From Marasmius tenuissimus (taxonomy: Eukaryota > Basidiomycota > Agaricomycetes > Agaricales > Marasmiaceae): a stretch of DNA of 64,000 nucleotides. The notes under the pieces are model-generated. The model worked only from the letters and a program-made list of their open reading frames with translations, made no database searches and had not been told where the DNA came from. A program made the position numbers and the translations under genes. Positions 44,958 through 58,751 of the stretch are shown here, in pieces (within the stretch, counting starts at the first letter, position 1; each line of letters starts with the position of its first letter). The stretch spans positions 1,674,001 to 1,738,000 of the forward strand of contig JAQOTA010000053.1 of NCBI GenBank assembly GCA_029532415.1. The letters run 5' to 3'.

Positions 44958-46649
44958 ATGCCATTTCTATACTCGAAGCTCTTCGCTATGTCTTCAAATC
45001 GCTCTCGCGTTAAGATGACTCGCCGTGCCGAAAACTTCAACTCGCCCAGACAGCTTCCTCCTACAGCCACGGCTAGCAGCTTCAACTGGTGGCCTTATCC
45101 GCCGTGGGGTGCTACCACGTCGTCTGTGGCGCAGACTCCCGCGATAGCACTCGTCACAACAACAGTTCAATCTATTCAATCAGCAACACCCATCACAGAA
45201 ACACTCTCTTCAGACATTCATTCCAGGCTCGTTTCGTCCAGTCTGTCGCCGTCTATCTCCTCGAACTCTACATCAAGTGCCGATATCGCATCTACCACTT
45301 CTCCTTCTGACACTCAAAGCATGATCACAATCACTGGAACTCGCGATTCTCAGTCTGCCGCTCCTTCCGACACTGTCGTCGAATATCCCAAAGTTCACCC
45401 AGGATCGAACACTGTCAACATCAACTTAATCCTTATCGTGGTCTTTGTCGTCATCGGTGTGCTTGTTGGTGGTATAATTGCGTGGTTTGCCTATGGATGC
45501 CTCAATCGGAAACGTTGGAGAAAGAGACGAAGAAGCGAGTTAGAAGTGGGCCCGGCATATTGTCCTCCCACTCCCAGTTCCAAATCAGGCGAGTTGGATG
45601 AATACTCTCGGGAGAAGGTGTCTTTAAGAGGAGACGACGAAGAACAAGGCGATCACGACGATGATAGTAGCTGGCATGCGTTGGACATCTACGATCCCCA
45701 GCCTCCCAGTGAACGTGCCGCTTTTCTCGGCCAACAGCCTGTCAATCCAGATTTCCTCGCACCAGTGCCCTCTACCAGAAAACCTCCATCTGCTTCGCGC
45801 GGTCTCTACCGAGCGAAAACGGGTGCATCTATGTCGGTCTACTCGCAAATCGGCGATGACGACGACATGGAAACCGCGTCGTTCGTGGGCGAACATAGTT
45901 TTGACCCTCGGTCTCCTCGCGCTCCACCTTCGAAAACTCCTACAAAGAAGAAGCAATCTCTCAACTCCAACTCGATGCGTCGCGCGCCAACTACCGCTAC
46001 TACGACTACGATGGCCAGCTCCGATACACGGGCCCTCTCCCTCTCTCGGCGCAGGCCTACGTGCCCACGCGATGGTTCAAGCTCCTCTACTGCAAATACT
46101 GGCTCACTTAGTTACTCACGAAACGCTGATAAGGACCTTAGTCGAGCGAACACTTCGAAGACTACCACCACTATCAGGACTGTGGGAACTGCTATGGGTT
46201 TCAGGATTGTGGAAGAGTCGCCTCTACCTACGCCGCTCAGTAGCCCTCCCACTTCCTCTGACGGCCTATCCGGATTTTCCTGGGCCGGCGTTGGGGAGAT
46301 GATCTGGGGAAACGTGACGAGCGACAGAGACTCCTCGGATAGATATACGAATCTGCCTGACCGTGAAGGGAGGAATGGACAGAGTCCCGTCAAGAAGAAG
46401 TCGACTGGGTCTAGCAGTACTCGGACCACCCGGACGAACAGGACGAGAAGCAAGTCTTTAGTAGCCGCTGAGGAGAGAACACGAGGGAAGGATGCGGGGG
46501 TGAAGGTTGATCAAGAACGGCGTTTGAGGGATTACTATGGCTATGGATCTGATTCTCATCATAATCTGCCCAGAAGCCCGCCGCAGATTACTAGCCCCAA
46601 GCTGGAGGAAACGTTATGTTTCAGCCCTGTGATTGGACAGGGGAGGTGA
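44958..46649 (+). CDS. Single-pass membrane protein with Ser/Thr-rich ectodomain, function unknown
   Basis: One exon of 563 codons from the ATG at 44958. A weakly hydrophobic N-terminus precedes a Ser/Thr-rich, likely O-glycosylated outer part of about 130 residues. The membrane helix NINLILIVVFVVIGVLVGGI (about 155-178) is followed by a basic stop-transfer run (NRKRWRKRRRSELE). The inner part of about 375 residues is rich in Ser, Thr, Pro and charged residues (SPRAPPSKTPTKKK, SSSTRTTRTNRTRSKS) and is probably disordered and phosphorylated. This is the layout of Mid2/Wsc-like sensors and of many uncharacterised agaric proteins; no WSC domain or cysteine module is visible, so I do not call it a sensor. 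The lack of introns over 1.7 kb stands out. Confidence 0.75.
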   Translation: MPFLYSKLFAMSSNRSRVKMTRRAENFNSPRQLPPTATASSFNWWPYPPWGATTSSVAQTPAIALVTTTVQSIQSATPITETLSSDIHSRLVSSSLSPSISSNSTSSADIASTTSPSDTQSMITITGTRDSQSAAPSDTVVEYPKVHPGSNTVNINLILIVVFVVIGVLVGGIIAWFAYGCLNRKRWRKRRRSELEVGPAYCPPTPSSKSGELDEYSREKVSLRGDDEEQGDHDDDSSWHALDIYDPQPPSERAAFLGQQPVNPDFLAPVPSTRKPPSASRGLYRAKTGASMSVYSQIGDDDDMETASFVGEHSFDPRSPRAPPSKTPTKKKQSLNSNSMRRAPTTATTTTMASSDTRALSLSRRRPTCPRDGSSSSTANTGSLSYSRNADKDLSRANTSKTTTTIRTVGTAMGFRIVEESPLPTPLSSPPTSSDGLSGFSWAGVGEMIWGNVTSDRDSSDRYTNLPDREGRNGQSPVKKKSTGSSSTRTTRTNRTRSKSLVAAEERTRGKDAGVKVDQERRLRDYYGYGSDSHHNLPRSPPQITSPKLEETLCFSPVIGQGR

Positions 46650-46961
46650 TGAGCGAGCAATTCGACTCTAGATGAGGGATTTTTTATGGACTATTGTTAC
46701 AGGGTAGTCGTCAGTGAGTAGACAGCGCAGCCTTTGTAATCTTCTGTGTTTGGCCTTTATTCTACTTGGATGGTTTGGGATGTAACCGGTTCTCAGCGCT
46801 TAGCTCTCAGTTCATTGTGGTGTGAATGGAGCTTCAACTTTACCGAAAACTAGACCTATACGCGCAGCCCTTTGGGCTCGGTGTGTTCGCGAACAGCTCA
46901 AAGTTTTGAGTACATAGAGCCAAGTACCCAACGACTGTTCTCGACGTCCTGAGAGAGTCCT
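46650..46961. other. Intergenic region between convergent genes
   Basis: This 312-bp stretch lies between two stop codons and holds both 3' UTRs. I see nothing else in it. Confidence 0.5.
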
Positions 46962-47946
46962 TCACCTCGCCTTCTGCTCTTTCGTCAGCTTCGCAGCGCT
47001 TTCGGCATAGTGAAGTTGGTGTGCCAGGTCTTTTCCCAGCGTATAGACAATCATAGCGGGGAAGATTATCCAAGGCCTTGATTCAAAGGGTGCCACACCA
47101 TCAGCCAGCGTCCTCACGAACCCTAACATGTGAATATATCAACTTACGCGCCGGGGATAATCCAATAGGTGACGATAGTCTTCATATCATTGTGTCCGAT
47201 AGCACAGTAATTGCAGTAGTACTCTTGCGCCCAATATAGGATCGTCTTGGCCAATGTCAACGATGCAGAAGTGAGGCCGATGAGAGATGCGGGAGGCCAG
47301 GCGGCAACATAAGCGGTATAGAGGTATAGTCCGTTTAGTAAGGTTTCAACGATGTTCATGAGAGCTACGTGAGAGCGAAGACCCAGTAAGGAATTACGAA
47401 GGGCTTGAGGTGAAAGTCGTAGACACACCTTGGGCGTTCGCGAACCCGTCCCCGCGTTCGTAAGCCTCGACGCCGTACACCTTGGGGATACGAATACTTA
47501 GGGTTGTCCCGTTGTGGTTGGAAAGAGTTGGGTCGTTGTACTCACCAGATCTATCTGGCAATTTGCACCTCGCATTAGCACTGGTTCTGGGCGAAGAAAG
47601 GCAGTTGTAGACGTACTTTTTGGTAGAGACTGTAGGGAGCCCAGTATTGATGCAAGTCCCCACCCTAACGAACTTCTCAGAACACCTGCTGACGCTACCT
47701 CAGAGTAGAACCTACCTCGAATGAACGCGGTCTGACACATAATTTCAGTAAGAAACTCTCGTCAATAGCCAGCCAATCAGCCCGTACCTCATGAAACAGA
47801 ATCCAGCATCCCAGAACATAATCTACCATTGCAAGTTGTCAGCCGGGGTTTTTTTCAAAACGGTGGTCGCTGAGTGTGAACCTTCGACTTACCGGAGCTG
47901 TAATCAAGAACCACAATGAAATCCAGGTATATGTCTTTGGCGCCAT
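46962..47946 (-). CDS. Polytopic membrane protein, EXPERA-like family, function unknown
   Basis: Seven introns split a protein of about 184 residues: MAPKTYTWISLWFLITAP (47946), IMFWDAGFCFMR, PRSFEGGDLHQYWAPYSLYQK, a 9-nt exon coding Ile-Asp-Leu (47546-47554), VYGVEAYERGDGFANAQ, ALMNIVETLLNGLYLYTAYVAAWP, YWAQEYYCNYCAIGHND and WIIPGAPWIIFPAMIVYTLGKDLAHQ. It ends with LTKEQKAR, a lysine-containing tail. Four or five membrane helices are visible. The WDAGFCFMR, ERGDGFANAQALMNIVE and YWxQEYY motifs match an uncharacterised group of fungal membrane proteins, often annotated EXPERA-like (the fold of sterol isomerase and TMEM97). The function is unknown; an ER location is possible. The last join (71-nt intron after WIIPGA) was chosen because it restores the helix PWIIFPAMIVYTLGKD. 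Confidence 0.72.
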
Positions 47947-49056
47947 GTCGAGGTTGTGCTTCCTACTGCCCACGAATTGTGTCTTTCAATGGTGGGGTAT
48001 GTTCCTTTTGGCAAATTTTCCTTGTTTGACACGAAGGAAGAATGCGGGTTGCAGCTGTTGTGATGACTGTGGACCCCGCTTTTCATTTCGTTTCGAACAC
48101 AATTTATCCCAATGTGGACAGGCCGGACCTGACGCTCGCACGGTACTCGAAAATATAGGATCCGGGCAACGGTGTTCGGCTTGCAGGGACCAGATCTCCT
48201 GCTTATTTCCCCATGAAAAGAAGAGTGCCCTGTAGCCCTTTCAGGCTGGTGAGGTAGAGCCCCCGCCTCTCGGCGCTGACCTGCGTTGCGACTCCTTCCA
48301 AACAAAAGGCGCGCAATGAAAAACAATCATCTTGAAGCGAGAAAAGCGATATAGTATGAGCCTCTCTGAGTGATCCGACGGTTTCTACGGAAACTTTTTG
48401 CCGGCTCAATTGTGGCGTTTTTGATGGGCTCATCTGACGATCCGATTCCCAGTAAGTAGTCTCCGTTCTATCGACTCTGAGCCCTATTGCACCCTCCTAA
48501 AGCTTCAGGTATCATCGACTTTACCTCTCAAAACTCGATTAAAATGAGCCCTTGTTGGCTGGCTGGGGTTTCCGCTGCACGGACCTTTAGGTGGGGGGAA
48601 TGGCACTGCCGGTATGGCAAGGTTGTGTCTCCAAAACTCTGCATTCAGGTGCTTCTCGCTCACTGCCTTACCCACAAAGCTAGAGATTGCGCCAAATCCT
48701 TTATCTGTGATGAATCGATGGCAGAGACGGCAGCACGGTCATGAGGCTATATTTATAGTGAGCACTTTGACAATGCTCCGCCACCGGAGGCTAGCGCTGA
48801 CCATCGAGTTGAGCGAGTCTCGTCGAAGTGGGATCCTTGTCTTCGGCCAATTTCTGTTAGTCTGGACAATCCGATTCTCCACGAATATATTAGGAACAAG
48901 TCTCATACATCTGCTCCGAATTCGATGGGTCCTAAGAGGTCCGTCCTCCAGCGCTTATTCGGCGCTTGCGGATGTTGTCATTGTTCGCTCCAATTCACGT
49001 GGCCTTGACAGCCCTTATACCCACCCTACGACAACGACCTGGACGACTCGCCCAGC
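47947..49056. other. Intergenic region, no gene recognised
   Basis: Between two divergent gene starts. One plus-strand frame of about 148 codons (48614-49060) and several minus-strand frames of 76-140 codons overlap each other. None has a recognisable domain. It should contain the promoters of both flanking genes. A small gene cannot be excluded. Confidence 0.4.
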
Positions 49057-51814
49057 ATGAGTGAACCGACACCGAGGACGTCGATGGATCATCAATCCTT
49101 ATCCAACGGCCCTATTCCCCTCTTTGATACCCAACTCAGATTCGTCAATGACAGTTTTCTCAGCCTTTTTCTCGAGCGGTGAGTTGGTTCGAATAGGATC
49201 GCGTGCCTTTGGAAGCCTAACCACGTTTACAGGAAAAGAATTGAGGAGACATAGTATGTGGCAAGCCCTTGATAGTAACACAGCTCTTTGATTGCATTCT
49301 AGCGTCGATTCTCTCGTCAAGTTGTACAGAAAGATCAAATCCATCGATTCTTTTCTCGACGATCGCAGTGATCTCAGTACTACACGAAGTGCTTGGGCTG
49401 AAGTGAGGGAGAACGTGGAGCGTGGTCAGTCAATTCCTCTATCCTATGTGCATGAGGTCTTCTAACGCGTTCAAGTGTATAGAGGCCCAAGCAAGACACG
49501 CTTTTCTGGCTACTTTGAACGCCGACGTGATAACGCCTCTTACCAACCTTAAGGTTCCGTTTCCTCTCCGAATATTCTCAGCAAACTGATATAGAAACAG
49601 GAATCACAAGAACGAACACGGAAGCGCATCAAGGAGGACTTGAAGGAGTCTGGCATGGCCTACCATGACTATGCAGAGGTGTCTCTCCCCAGGCTAAAGC
49701 AACGATATAATAGGAAGTACCAGGAAGTTGAGGTGTGTATCATATCCAGAATTTTGTGTATCCCAAGTTCTCATTCCAACAAAAGGAAATCAAGAGGGCG
49801 GCGGCGGCACCAATTTCTCCGCCACCAACTGCGACTACACACCCAGACTATCAAGGTCTCAGAGACGCACAACCGTCACGTCCTACTGTCACTTCCCCCC
49901 AGCCACTGCGCGCTCTCGACCGTCGGCCATCAGGAAGTGCCCCGGGTGTACGCAACCGATCGCCCTCCTCAGGGCACGCATTTTCGGAGTTCGCGAAAGA
50001 AGGGAAGAAGCAACTCAATCAACTGATCGGCCTGTTAGACAAAGGCGGATCTGTCAGAGATCCTTCAGGTGGACGAGAAAATCTCGCTTTGAGGACGGTA
50101 CGGGCGAAACGGGACCTTGACGAGGCAGACAAGGAATACCGCAAAGGCGTTCATTGGTTGGAGACCTTACGGTTGAGACGTATCAAGACTCTTGAAAGTG
50201 GATATAACGTGAGTGTTATCAACCGTTCTACCTTCGGTTTCGACTACATCTCGCGCACAATAGAGTCTCGTTACATTTGTCGAGGACGTTTCCGGCACGA
50301 TGAAGAACATCCTCGAGAAATATACAGACAATTTGACGTAGGCTTTCGGCGTTTATTGACTCATGACTGATGTCACTCAGAGCTTTTACTAGTGCGACCT
50401 ACGCCACCCAAACCCAACTCTACTCCCATGCACACGCTGTCGTCACCAAGATTAACCCAGAGAAAGACAAGGCGAAATACTCGGCATTCGTACCCAAATC
50501 TCTGCAATCCGCAATACCCGAAAAGACCTTGTACCACAATGGCATCGTCGGGGAGTGCAACGACCTTATCTTCGGGTTTAGTCTGCAAGATTATGCAACG
50601 ACCAAGAATCTACCTGAAGGGGAGATACCTAAGATTATACGGATATGTATAGCAGAGATAGATAAGAGAGGGTTGGATGCGGAGGGCATATTTCGTGTGA
50701 GTTCCATTACGTTCCAAAGATGTGGTTTTAGACTGACGCAGGCGGTCAGGTGTCGGGCCGCCATGCTATCGTTCAATCCGTAAGTTGCGCTACTTGCCGT
50801 CGTGTCTTTTGCAAATCTAACCGGCTTGCTCAAAGATGCAACACGACCTGGAGAAGGATGAGGAATCTTTTGAATTCAGCGCAAAAGATGATATCTTCGC
50901 GGTTGCATCTTTATTGAAGGTATGTCACCATTCCCTGATCTCAGGACCTTGACGAGAACTGTCTACAGCTTTATTTGCGTGAACTCCCCGAGCCTGTGTT
51001 CCGATTTTCGTTACAAGATAGGATTCAGCATTCAGAGGATCTAGGTGCGCGATAATATGATGCCAGTTGCCTCGTTCTAACGTCGAGTACAGCGGACCAT
51101 CGATCCAATAATTTCATCCTCCTACGATCGAAGATGAGAAGGTTACCACCCGTACATCAAGCGACCCTCAAAGCTTTAGTTGAACATCTTGCTCGAGTCG
51201 CCTCGAACTTCGAGAAGAACAAGATGGATCCAAAGAATCTCGCTATCGTTTTTGGCGGCGTAATATTCGGGGAAGACGAGGCTCCAAAACCCGGCGACCT
51301 CTTGAACATGCAAAACTTCAAAGATTCGCTCATGGAAGACCTCATCACGCATGCTCACATACTCTTCAGTGACGAACAACAGCCTCAGGGCAGTCTTCAG
51401 CCACAAGAACCTTCCCCCAAAAATTCCCCCAAGCATTCGCCCAAGCGCCCAGTGGAGAAGGAGAAGCTCGACCCTCCCCAATCTTCCAACTCGCCTCCTT
51501 TGCCGCCAATGCCCACGGAAGAACCTGCACCTCAGTATTACGGATCCAAGACGACGAAAATAGCCAACGTTCCCCCATCACCAATTCTTATATCGCCAAT
51601 ATCTCTTACTTCAGATGATTTCTCCCCCGCCTTACCCGCACGACCAGCGAACAGTATACATCCGTCTGCTCGATCACCGACAAAGGAACGTACGGATCTT
51701 TCACCTCCATCGTTGCCACCTCGACCGCGACAGCAGCAGCTTCCGCCGCCTTCCCCATCCTTGACAGTGAATTCATCGGTATTGGAGACCGATGAATCCG
51801 TTAGTCATGAATGA
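49057..51814 (+). CDS. F-BAR and RhoGAP domain protein (Rgd1-like)
   Basis: From MSEPTPRTSMDHQSLSNGPI (49057) the exons give FVNDSFLSLFLERKRIEETYVDSLVKLYRKIK, using a 21-nt exon at 49233-49253. This is the start of an F-BAR dimer domain, continuing WAEVRENVE, ERTRKRIKEDLKESGM, LPRLKQRYNRKYQEVE, a Pro/Ser-rich insert, and RTVRAKRDLDEADKEYRKGVHWLETLR. A RhoGAP domain follows: ICIAEIDKRGLDAEGIFRVSG (catalytic arginine finger in GIFRVSG), LLKLYLRELPEPVFRF, and SNFEKNKMDPKNLAIVFGG. The tail is Pro-rich (PLPPMPTEEP, SPPSLPPRP). F-BAR/RhoGAP proteins of the Rgd1 type bend membranes and turn off Rho GTPases during polarised growth and endocytosis; which GTPase is not visible. About nine short introns were inferred. 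Confidence 0.86.
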
Positions 51815-52451
51815 ACGGCTTTTCGTCGCCGCGCAAAGGCGGACGAGGGCGCATGACACCCGCCAATGATTCGAGTAATATCGTCGTCATAGCGTTGTGT
51901 AGCTACATACGTTGGCGTCGAGGATGTGGTTGCTGGGCAGTGGAGAGCCACCGAATGGCGATTGACGTCGTCGCACAGAGTCGTGGCGACTGGTCTCTGC
52001 GGGGTTTTTATTACGGGTTTTGGGCTGTAGGTATATGGTTGTTGTAATTGGACCCACGAGCATCTATGTCACCTTTCTACGAACAACGTATGTAATGTAC
52101 ATTCCTATACCTCTCAGATTGAACATTTGTAGCTGTTCGTTCAATTGACGAACTTTCAGAAGGGCGATGCAAATGTAGGCCAAAATTGGCACGGGAATTG
52201 GAAAACCCGAGAGAACGTTTATTCCATCCGAGTTCATTTGAGTACTACGCCGTTCCACCCGTATTCATCATTGAAAAAAGTGTGAACGTAAAAGAAAAGT
52301 CTAGGTCCATGTGGTACAGTAATTTTTGAAGTTCCAGTCCATCGTAACGAAGAAAAGAAAAAAGCGTAGAAAAGCGAAGAGAAAGCCCGGGATGATCATT
52401 AATCGTACAGTAACCAAGTTTTTTTCATCTTCCTTCATCCGTCCGAATCCT
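51815..52451. other. Intergenic region between convergent genes
   Basis: This 637-bp stretch contains the 3' flanks of the RhoGAP and GFA1 genes. A purine-rich run (GAAAAGAAAAAAGCGTAGAA and similar) lies near 52350-52390. No gene was recognised. Confidence 0.5.
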
Positions 52452-54998
<2,547 letters not shown>

Positions 54999-56745
54999 GA
55001 TCGATTAAAGAGAGAAATGAAGCTTCGAGAAGAGGGTCAGCACGGCGAGGAGCAGCGAGAACAACGGTGATACGCACCGTGGACGATGAAGAGAAGATGA
55101 TGGTAAGAAAGAGGAAAGGACGTGAAGTCCAGGAGCACTTGCGACCGGCTTTATATACTGAATGCAAACAGTGTCAAATGAATGACAGTCCCTTCTCGTT
55201 AAAGTTCACACTGCACAGCCTGTTGCGAATCACCGCCCTAATCGTTACCGCATGCCTCTAATTTTCTGTTCTCTGCACTTCATGTAACGCTCACATCGGC
55301 AACGTCGGTCAAATTGCACAAACTGATGGTTCCAGCACCGCCTGACCAGTCGGAGGAACACAGACTCCTGCTCTACGCCAAGTATCCGTCCTCTCTAGTC
55401 TACTTCGCGCGCTGTGGCCAAGGTACTCGCCAGTTCTCGTATATGTCGTGTGTATTCCGCGAATTCGCCAGAACTCAACATGCTACGACCAATTCGGATC
55501 CGTTTTGCTTCCGAGGTCAGCCAGATACCCGCTCTCGGTTGTACCAAGCGTTCATTCATCGTTAATGCTATTTGCCAGGCATAAATCGGCTTGCTTCAAG
55601 AGCTCCTGAACGACCTCTCGTCAACGAAACAACGAACATTGCTGTTTTGACGTGTCTGATGTCCTGGATGGTCTGATAAACGTTCGTCAAGCGGGAAATC
55701 AACGACACGGTGTGAGCATCATCGCAATCTTGTAACTCAGTCACACTAACGGGCATTTTTCTCCAGGTCCTTCAGTAAACACCACCTCCTCGTGGTCGCG
55801 TATAGTTATTTCAGGGACAGCTTCGTTTGCGAATTTTCCCAAATATCTATTTATTGTGCGGTCTCGGGCTGTGGTGTTACTGTAATTCGTGAGGCAATGC
55901 ACGTAAGTTAGAAGGGGGGTAACATCACACCGAAAGACCCTATCCTACCATATCCTTTTGGCGCTTTGAGCGGCGAAATTCACTTTTACTTATCTCTAGG
56001 TCTACTTGGGGCGTTCCCGCTCATGCAAGACCATCCACTAGTTACCAGGTCCATCATGATTCAAGTACCGGCGCGGATGCTTTCAACATTCAACACAGCA
56101 TCGGTTGAGGGAATGACCGTCTCGGTGATCCAGCACCGTGTTATGTTTAATGGTAAAGCCAAGAATGACCCAGGGGTCAACCGGTCATAACGCACCTTTC
56201 TGCACGACACTCGGCTTGTTACGTTCTCCAAGACGCGACACGAAGCCGTGGAGAGGGCCCTGTAGTGAGTTGCTCACTGGTTTATCTTGGACTGATGTTT
56301 TCCTTAATAGTAGTCACAAGAACCCCTTACATTCTAACTCTGGGAAGACACGCCGCCTGAGTTTCTCAAATCACGCCCCAAAACGCGAACAAAACGCGTT
56401 TCCTCGCCCCTCAGGCCAATAGGAAGGTCATAACGCACAGTTGCAGTTGCTTGGCACCCTCAAATACTGATTCTGTGTTCGATGTGATAGATCGAGGTGT
56501 TGCATTAAGTCAGTTGTGGCTCGTGTCAGTGAACATGAAGATTGCTATCCTCCGCTCCATAAACTACAGGATTATGATCATGCCCACAATGGGTTTCCTG
56601 TACACATTACGATAGCCTTCCCAATTGAAGTACCGTACGGCGTACATACCCTGAGTTCAACTTGCACTCCGGATTTGGAGACCCCCAGTACTAGCCCTTA
56701 GCACGGTCTCTTTCGGGCTGAGCGCTGAGCAAACTGATCACTTCG
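54999..56745. other. Intergenic region, no gene recognised
   Basis: This is the largest gene-free stretch in the right half, about 1.75 kb. It starts with the GFA1 promoter (purine-rich leader near 55080-55120). Small frames of 60-95 codons lack domains and overlap. No repeats, transposon ends or RNA genes were seen. Confidence 0.45.
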
Positions 56746-58109
56746 ATGTCGACCACAACCCCTGCAACATCCGAACCGTTCTCAGCCGAAACCTATTTTG
56801 CTACTCAACCACCACCACTCACCCTCGAACAAGATATCGATGGAGTACGAGAATTCATATCACGGCAAGCAGGACGGGGTCGGAATGTCGTTCTAGTGAC
56901 TGTAAGGTCCCATCATCCTCGATAGTCAACCAACCTGACCTCAAACTCGTGTTGAACGTTCATATCTTCAGAGCGGAGGAACGACAGTACCCTTGGAGTT
57001 GAATGTGTGAGAATCCTAATTTCAAGTAACCGAGCATAACACCCCCTCATCCCATTTTCGTTTTCCTGCGGCTGCCCAGAGTTCGATTCTTGGACAACTT
57101 CAGTGCTGGTGCGTGGCCTTTTCGGTTCCTGGATCCTCTGTTAATCTCGCTTGGACTTTTCTGCAGGGACAAGAGGTGCTACTTCCGCTGAATACTTCCT
57201 CCAAGCTGGTTATGCGGTGATCTTCATGCACCGTCAGTTCAGTTTGCAACCGTTCAGCAGACACTATTCGCACTCGACAAACCCTTTCCTCGACTTTTTG
57301 GATATTCAGGCTGGGAGCAAAAGCGGCAATAGCGAAGAAACGAGTCCAATAATCGGCGTAACGGCCTCGGAAAACACGAAACTGCTCGACGTCCTCACTA
57401 CATACAAGACGGTTCAGAATGAAGGAAGACTACACACGTTGACGTTCGTTACGGTTAACGACTACCTCTGGCTGCTCAGAGCTGTGAGCCAGGAACTGTC
57501 GAAGATGAAGAGGAAGGCATTGTATTACCTCGCAGCGGCCGTTAGCGATTTCTTTCTACCAAGGCGGAGAATGGTGCGTTCAGACAGTCTTTCTTCAATC
57601 GAACTATTCGCTGATGCTCTCGACAGGCTGAGCACAAGATTCAGTCTGGTAAAGGAAGCCTACTTATTGAGATGGATCAAGTACCCAAGATCTTGAAGCC
57701 GATGGTCGATGAGTGGTCAAAAGACGGATATATCGTCTCATTCAAGGTACGCATCACCACAGCGTTGCGCATCCTCGCTTTGACACCAGTTCTTTCTCCT
57801 CAGCTTGAAACGGATCCGGCACTCCTCATACCGAAAGCTCGTGCGGCACTCGAACGTTATGGCCATCAAGTCGTTATCGGAAATGATTTACATAGGAGAA
57901 AGTTCGAGGTTGTGTTCGTTTCCAAACCATCTACGCCAACGCAACTCCCCGGCGAGGGAGATGAAGTTCGGACTTCAGACGAGCCCACGGAGGTATGGCT
58001 GAAGCTCGACCCTCAAGTCATTGATCAGGGAAAGGAGATAGAGGAGGACATTATTGCGGAACTTGTCAAGAGGCATCAGAGGTGGATAAAGGAAGGAATT
58101 GAAAATTAA
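56746..58109 (+). CDS. cab2: Phosphopantothenate-cysteine ligase (PPCS, Cab2-like)
   Basis: From MSTTTPATSEPFSAETYF the exons give [37 protein letters not shown], with the nucleotide-binding TSGGT turn and the conserved NFSAGTRG loop. These continue YAVIFMHRQFSLQPFSRHY, ALYYLAAAVSDFFLP (the AAVSD motif), QSGKGSLLIEMDQVPKILK, FKLETDPALLI, GNDLHRRKFEVVFVS and EEDIIAELVKRHQRWIKEG. This is the stand-alone eukaryotic enzyme that joins 4'-phosphopantothenate to cysteine using ATP, the second step of coenzyme A synthesis. The length, about 360 residues, fits. Introns occur near 56900-56975, 57008-57080, 57110-57165, 57570-57640 and 57745-57805. The protein is cytosolic. Confidence 0.9.
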
Positions 58110-58751
58110 AGGAATGTGTATGTGTGAGTTATTCTTTGGCCGCTTGCTGTGAGCTAGCTGTTGACCAACTGTTTTATCGTTGGTCAGAAAGTGATATTAT
58201 TTTCGATATAGAGTACCTGATTGAATGAAGTCTTCCTTTGTCGCGAAACTCCATCCAGTGGCCACTGACAGATGCGGTCGGCCAAAGCGGTACTGAGAAG
58301 GTCAAAGGACGTGCTTAGATCGGGAGTGGTCCAAGCTGCGATTTCCCACACCTCTCTCTACAATTTCTCTGCTCTCGTACGCCTTTTCGCTGCGTTTACC
58401 CTGATATTCTTCTCCATTGTGCATGGAGTTGCAGTGCCAGTAGTCTCAAGGACAACGCTCGTCGCAGGTCTATTGTTCTCACTGTCAGGGCCAATCATCC
58501 CAACGTAGCGCCCAGTCGGTTTTCCTTACCTTGTGCCACGATATGACCACAGCCGTCACCATTCCGACGGGTGGTTCAAGCAGAACTTCTACAATAGTCA
58601 ACAGTGAAATGTCCAAGCGGAATGGGATATATATACCAACGGGGTGAAGATTGGGCTGCCACATCACCTCATCCCAGCTTTTGCGGCTTCGTGCACCTAA
58701 TTCGCTGGGTTTTCGAAGGATACAAGTCCCATCGTACCAATATATCGCATA
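58110..58751. other. Intergenic region, possible small frames only
   Basis: A plus-strand frame at 58272-58508 includes a hydrophobic stretch (FAAFTLIFFSIVHGVAVPVV), and a longer minus-strand frame overlaps it and the next gene. Neither has a supported start, splice pattern or known domain. The rest is promoter or 3' UTR of the flanking genes. Confidence 0.35.
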
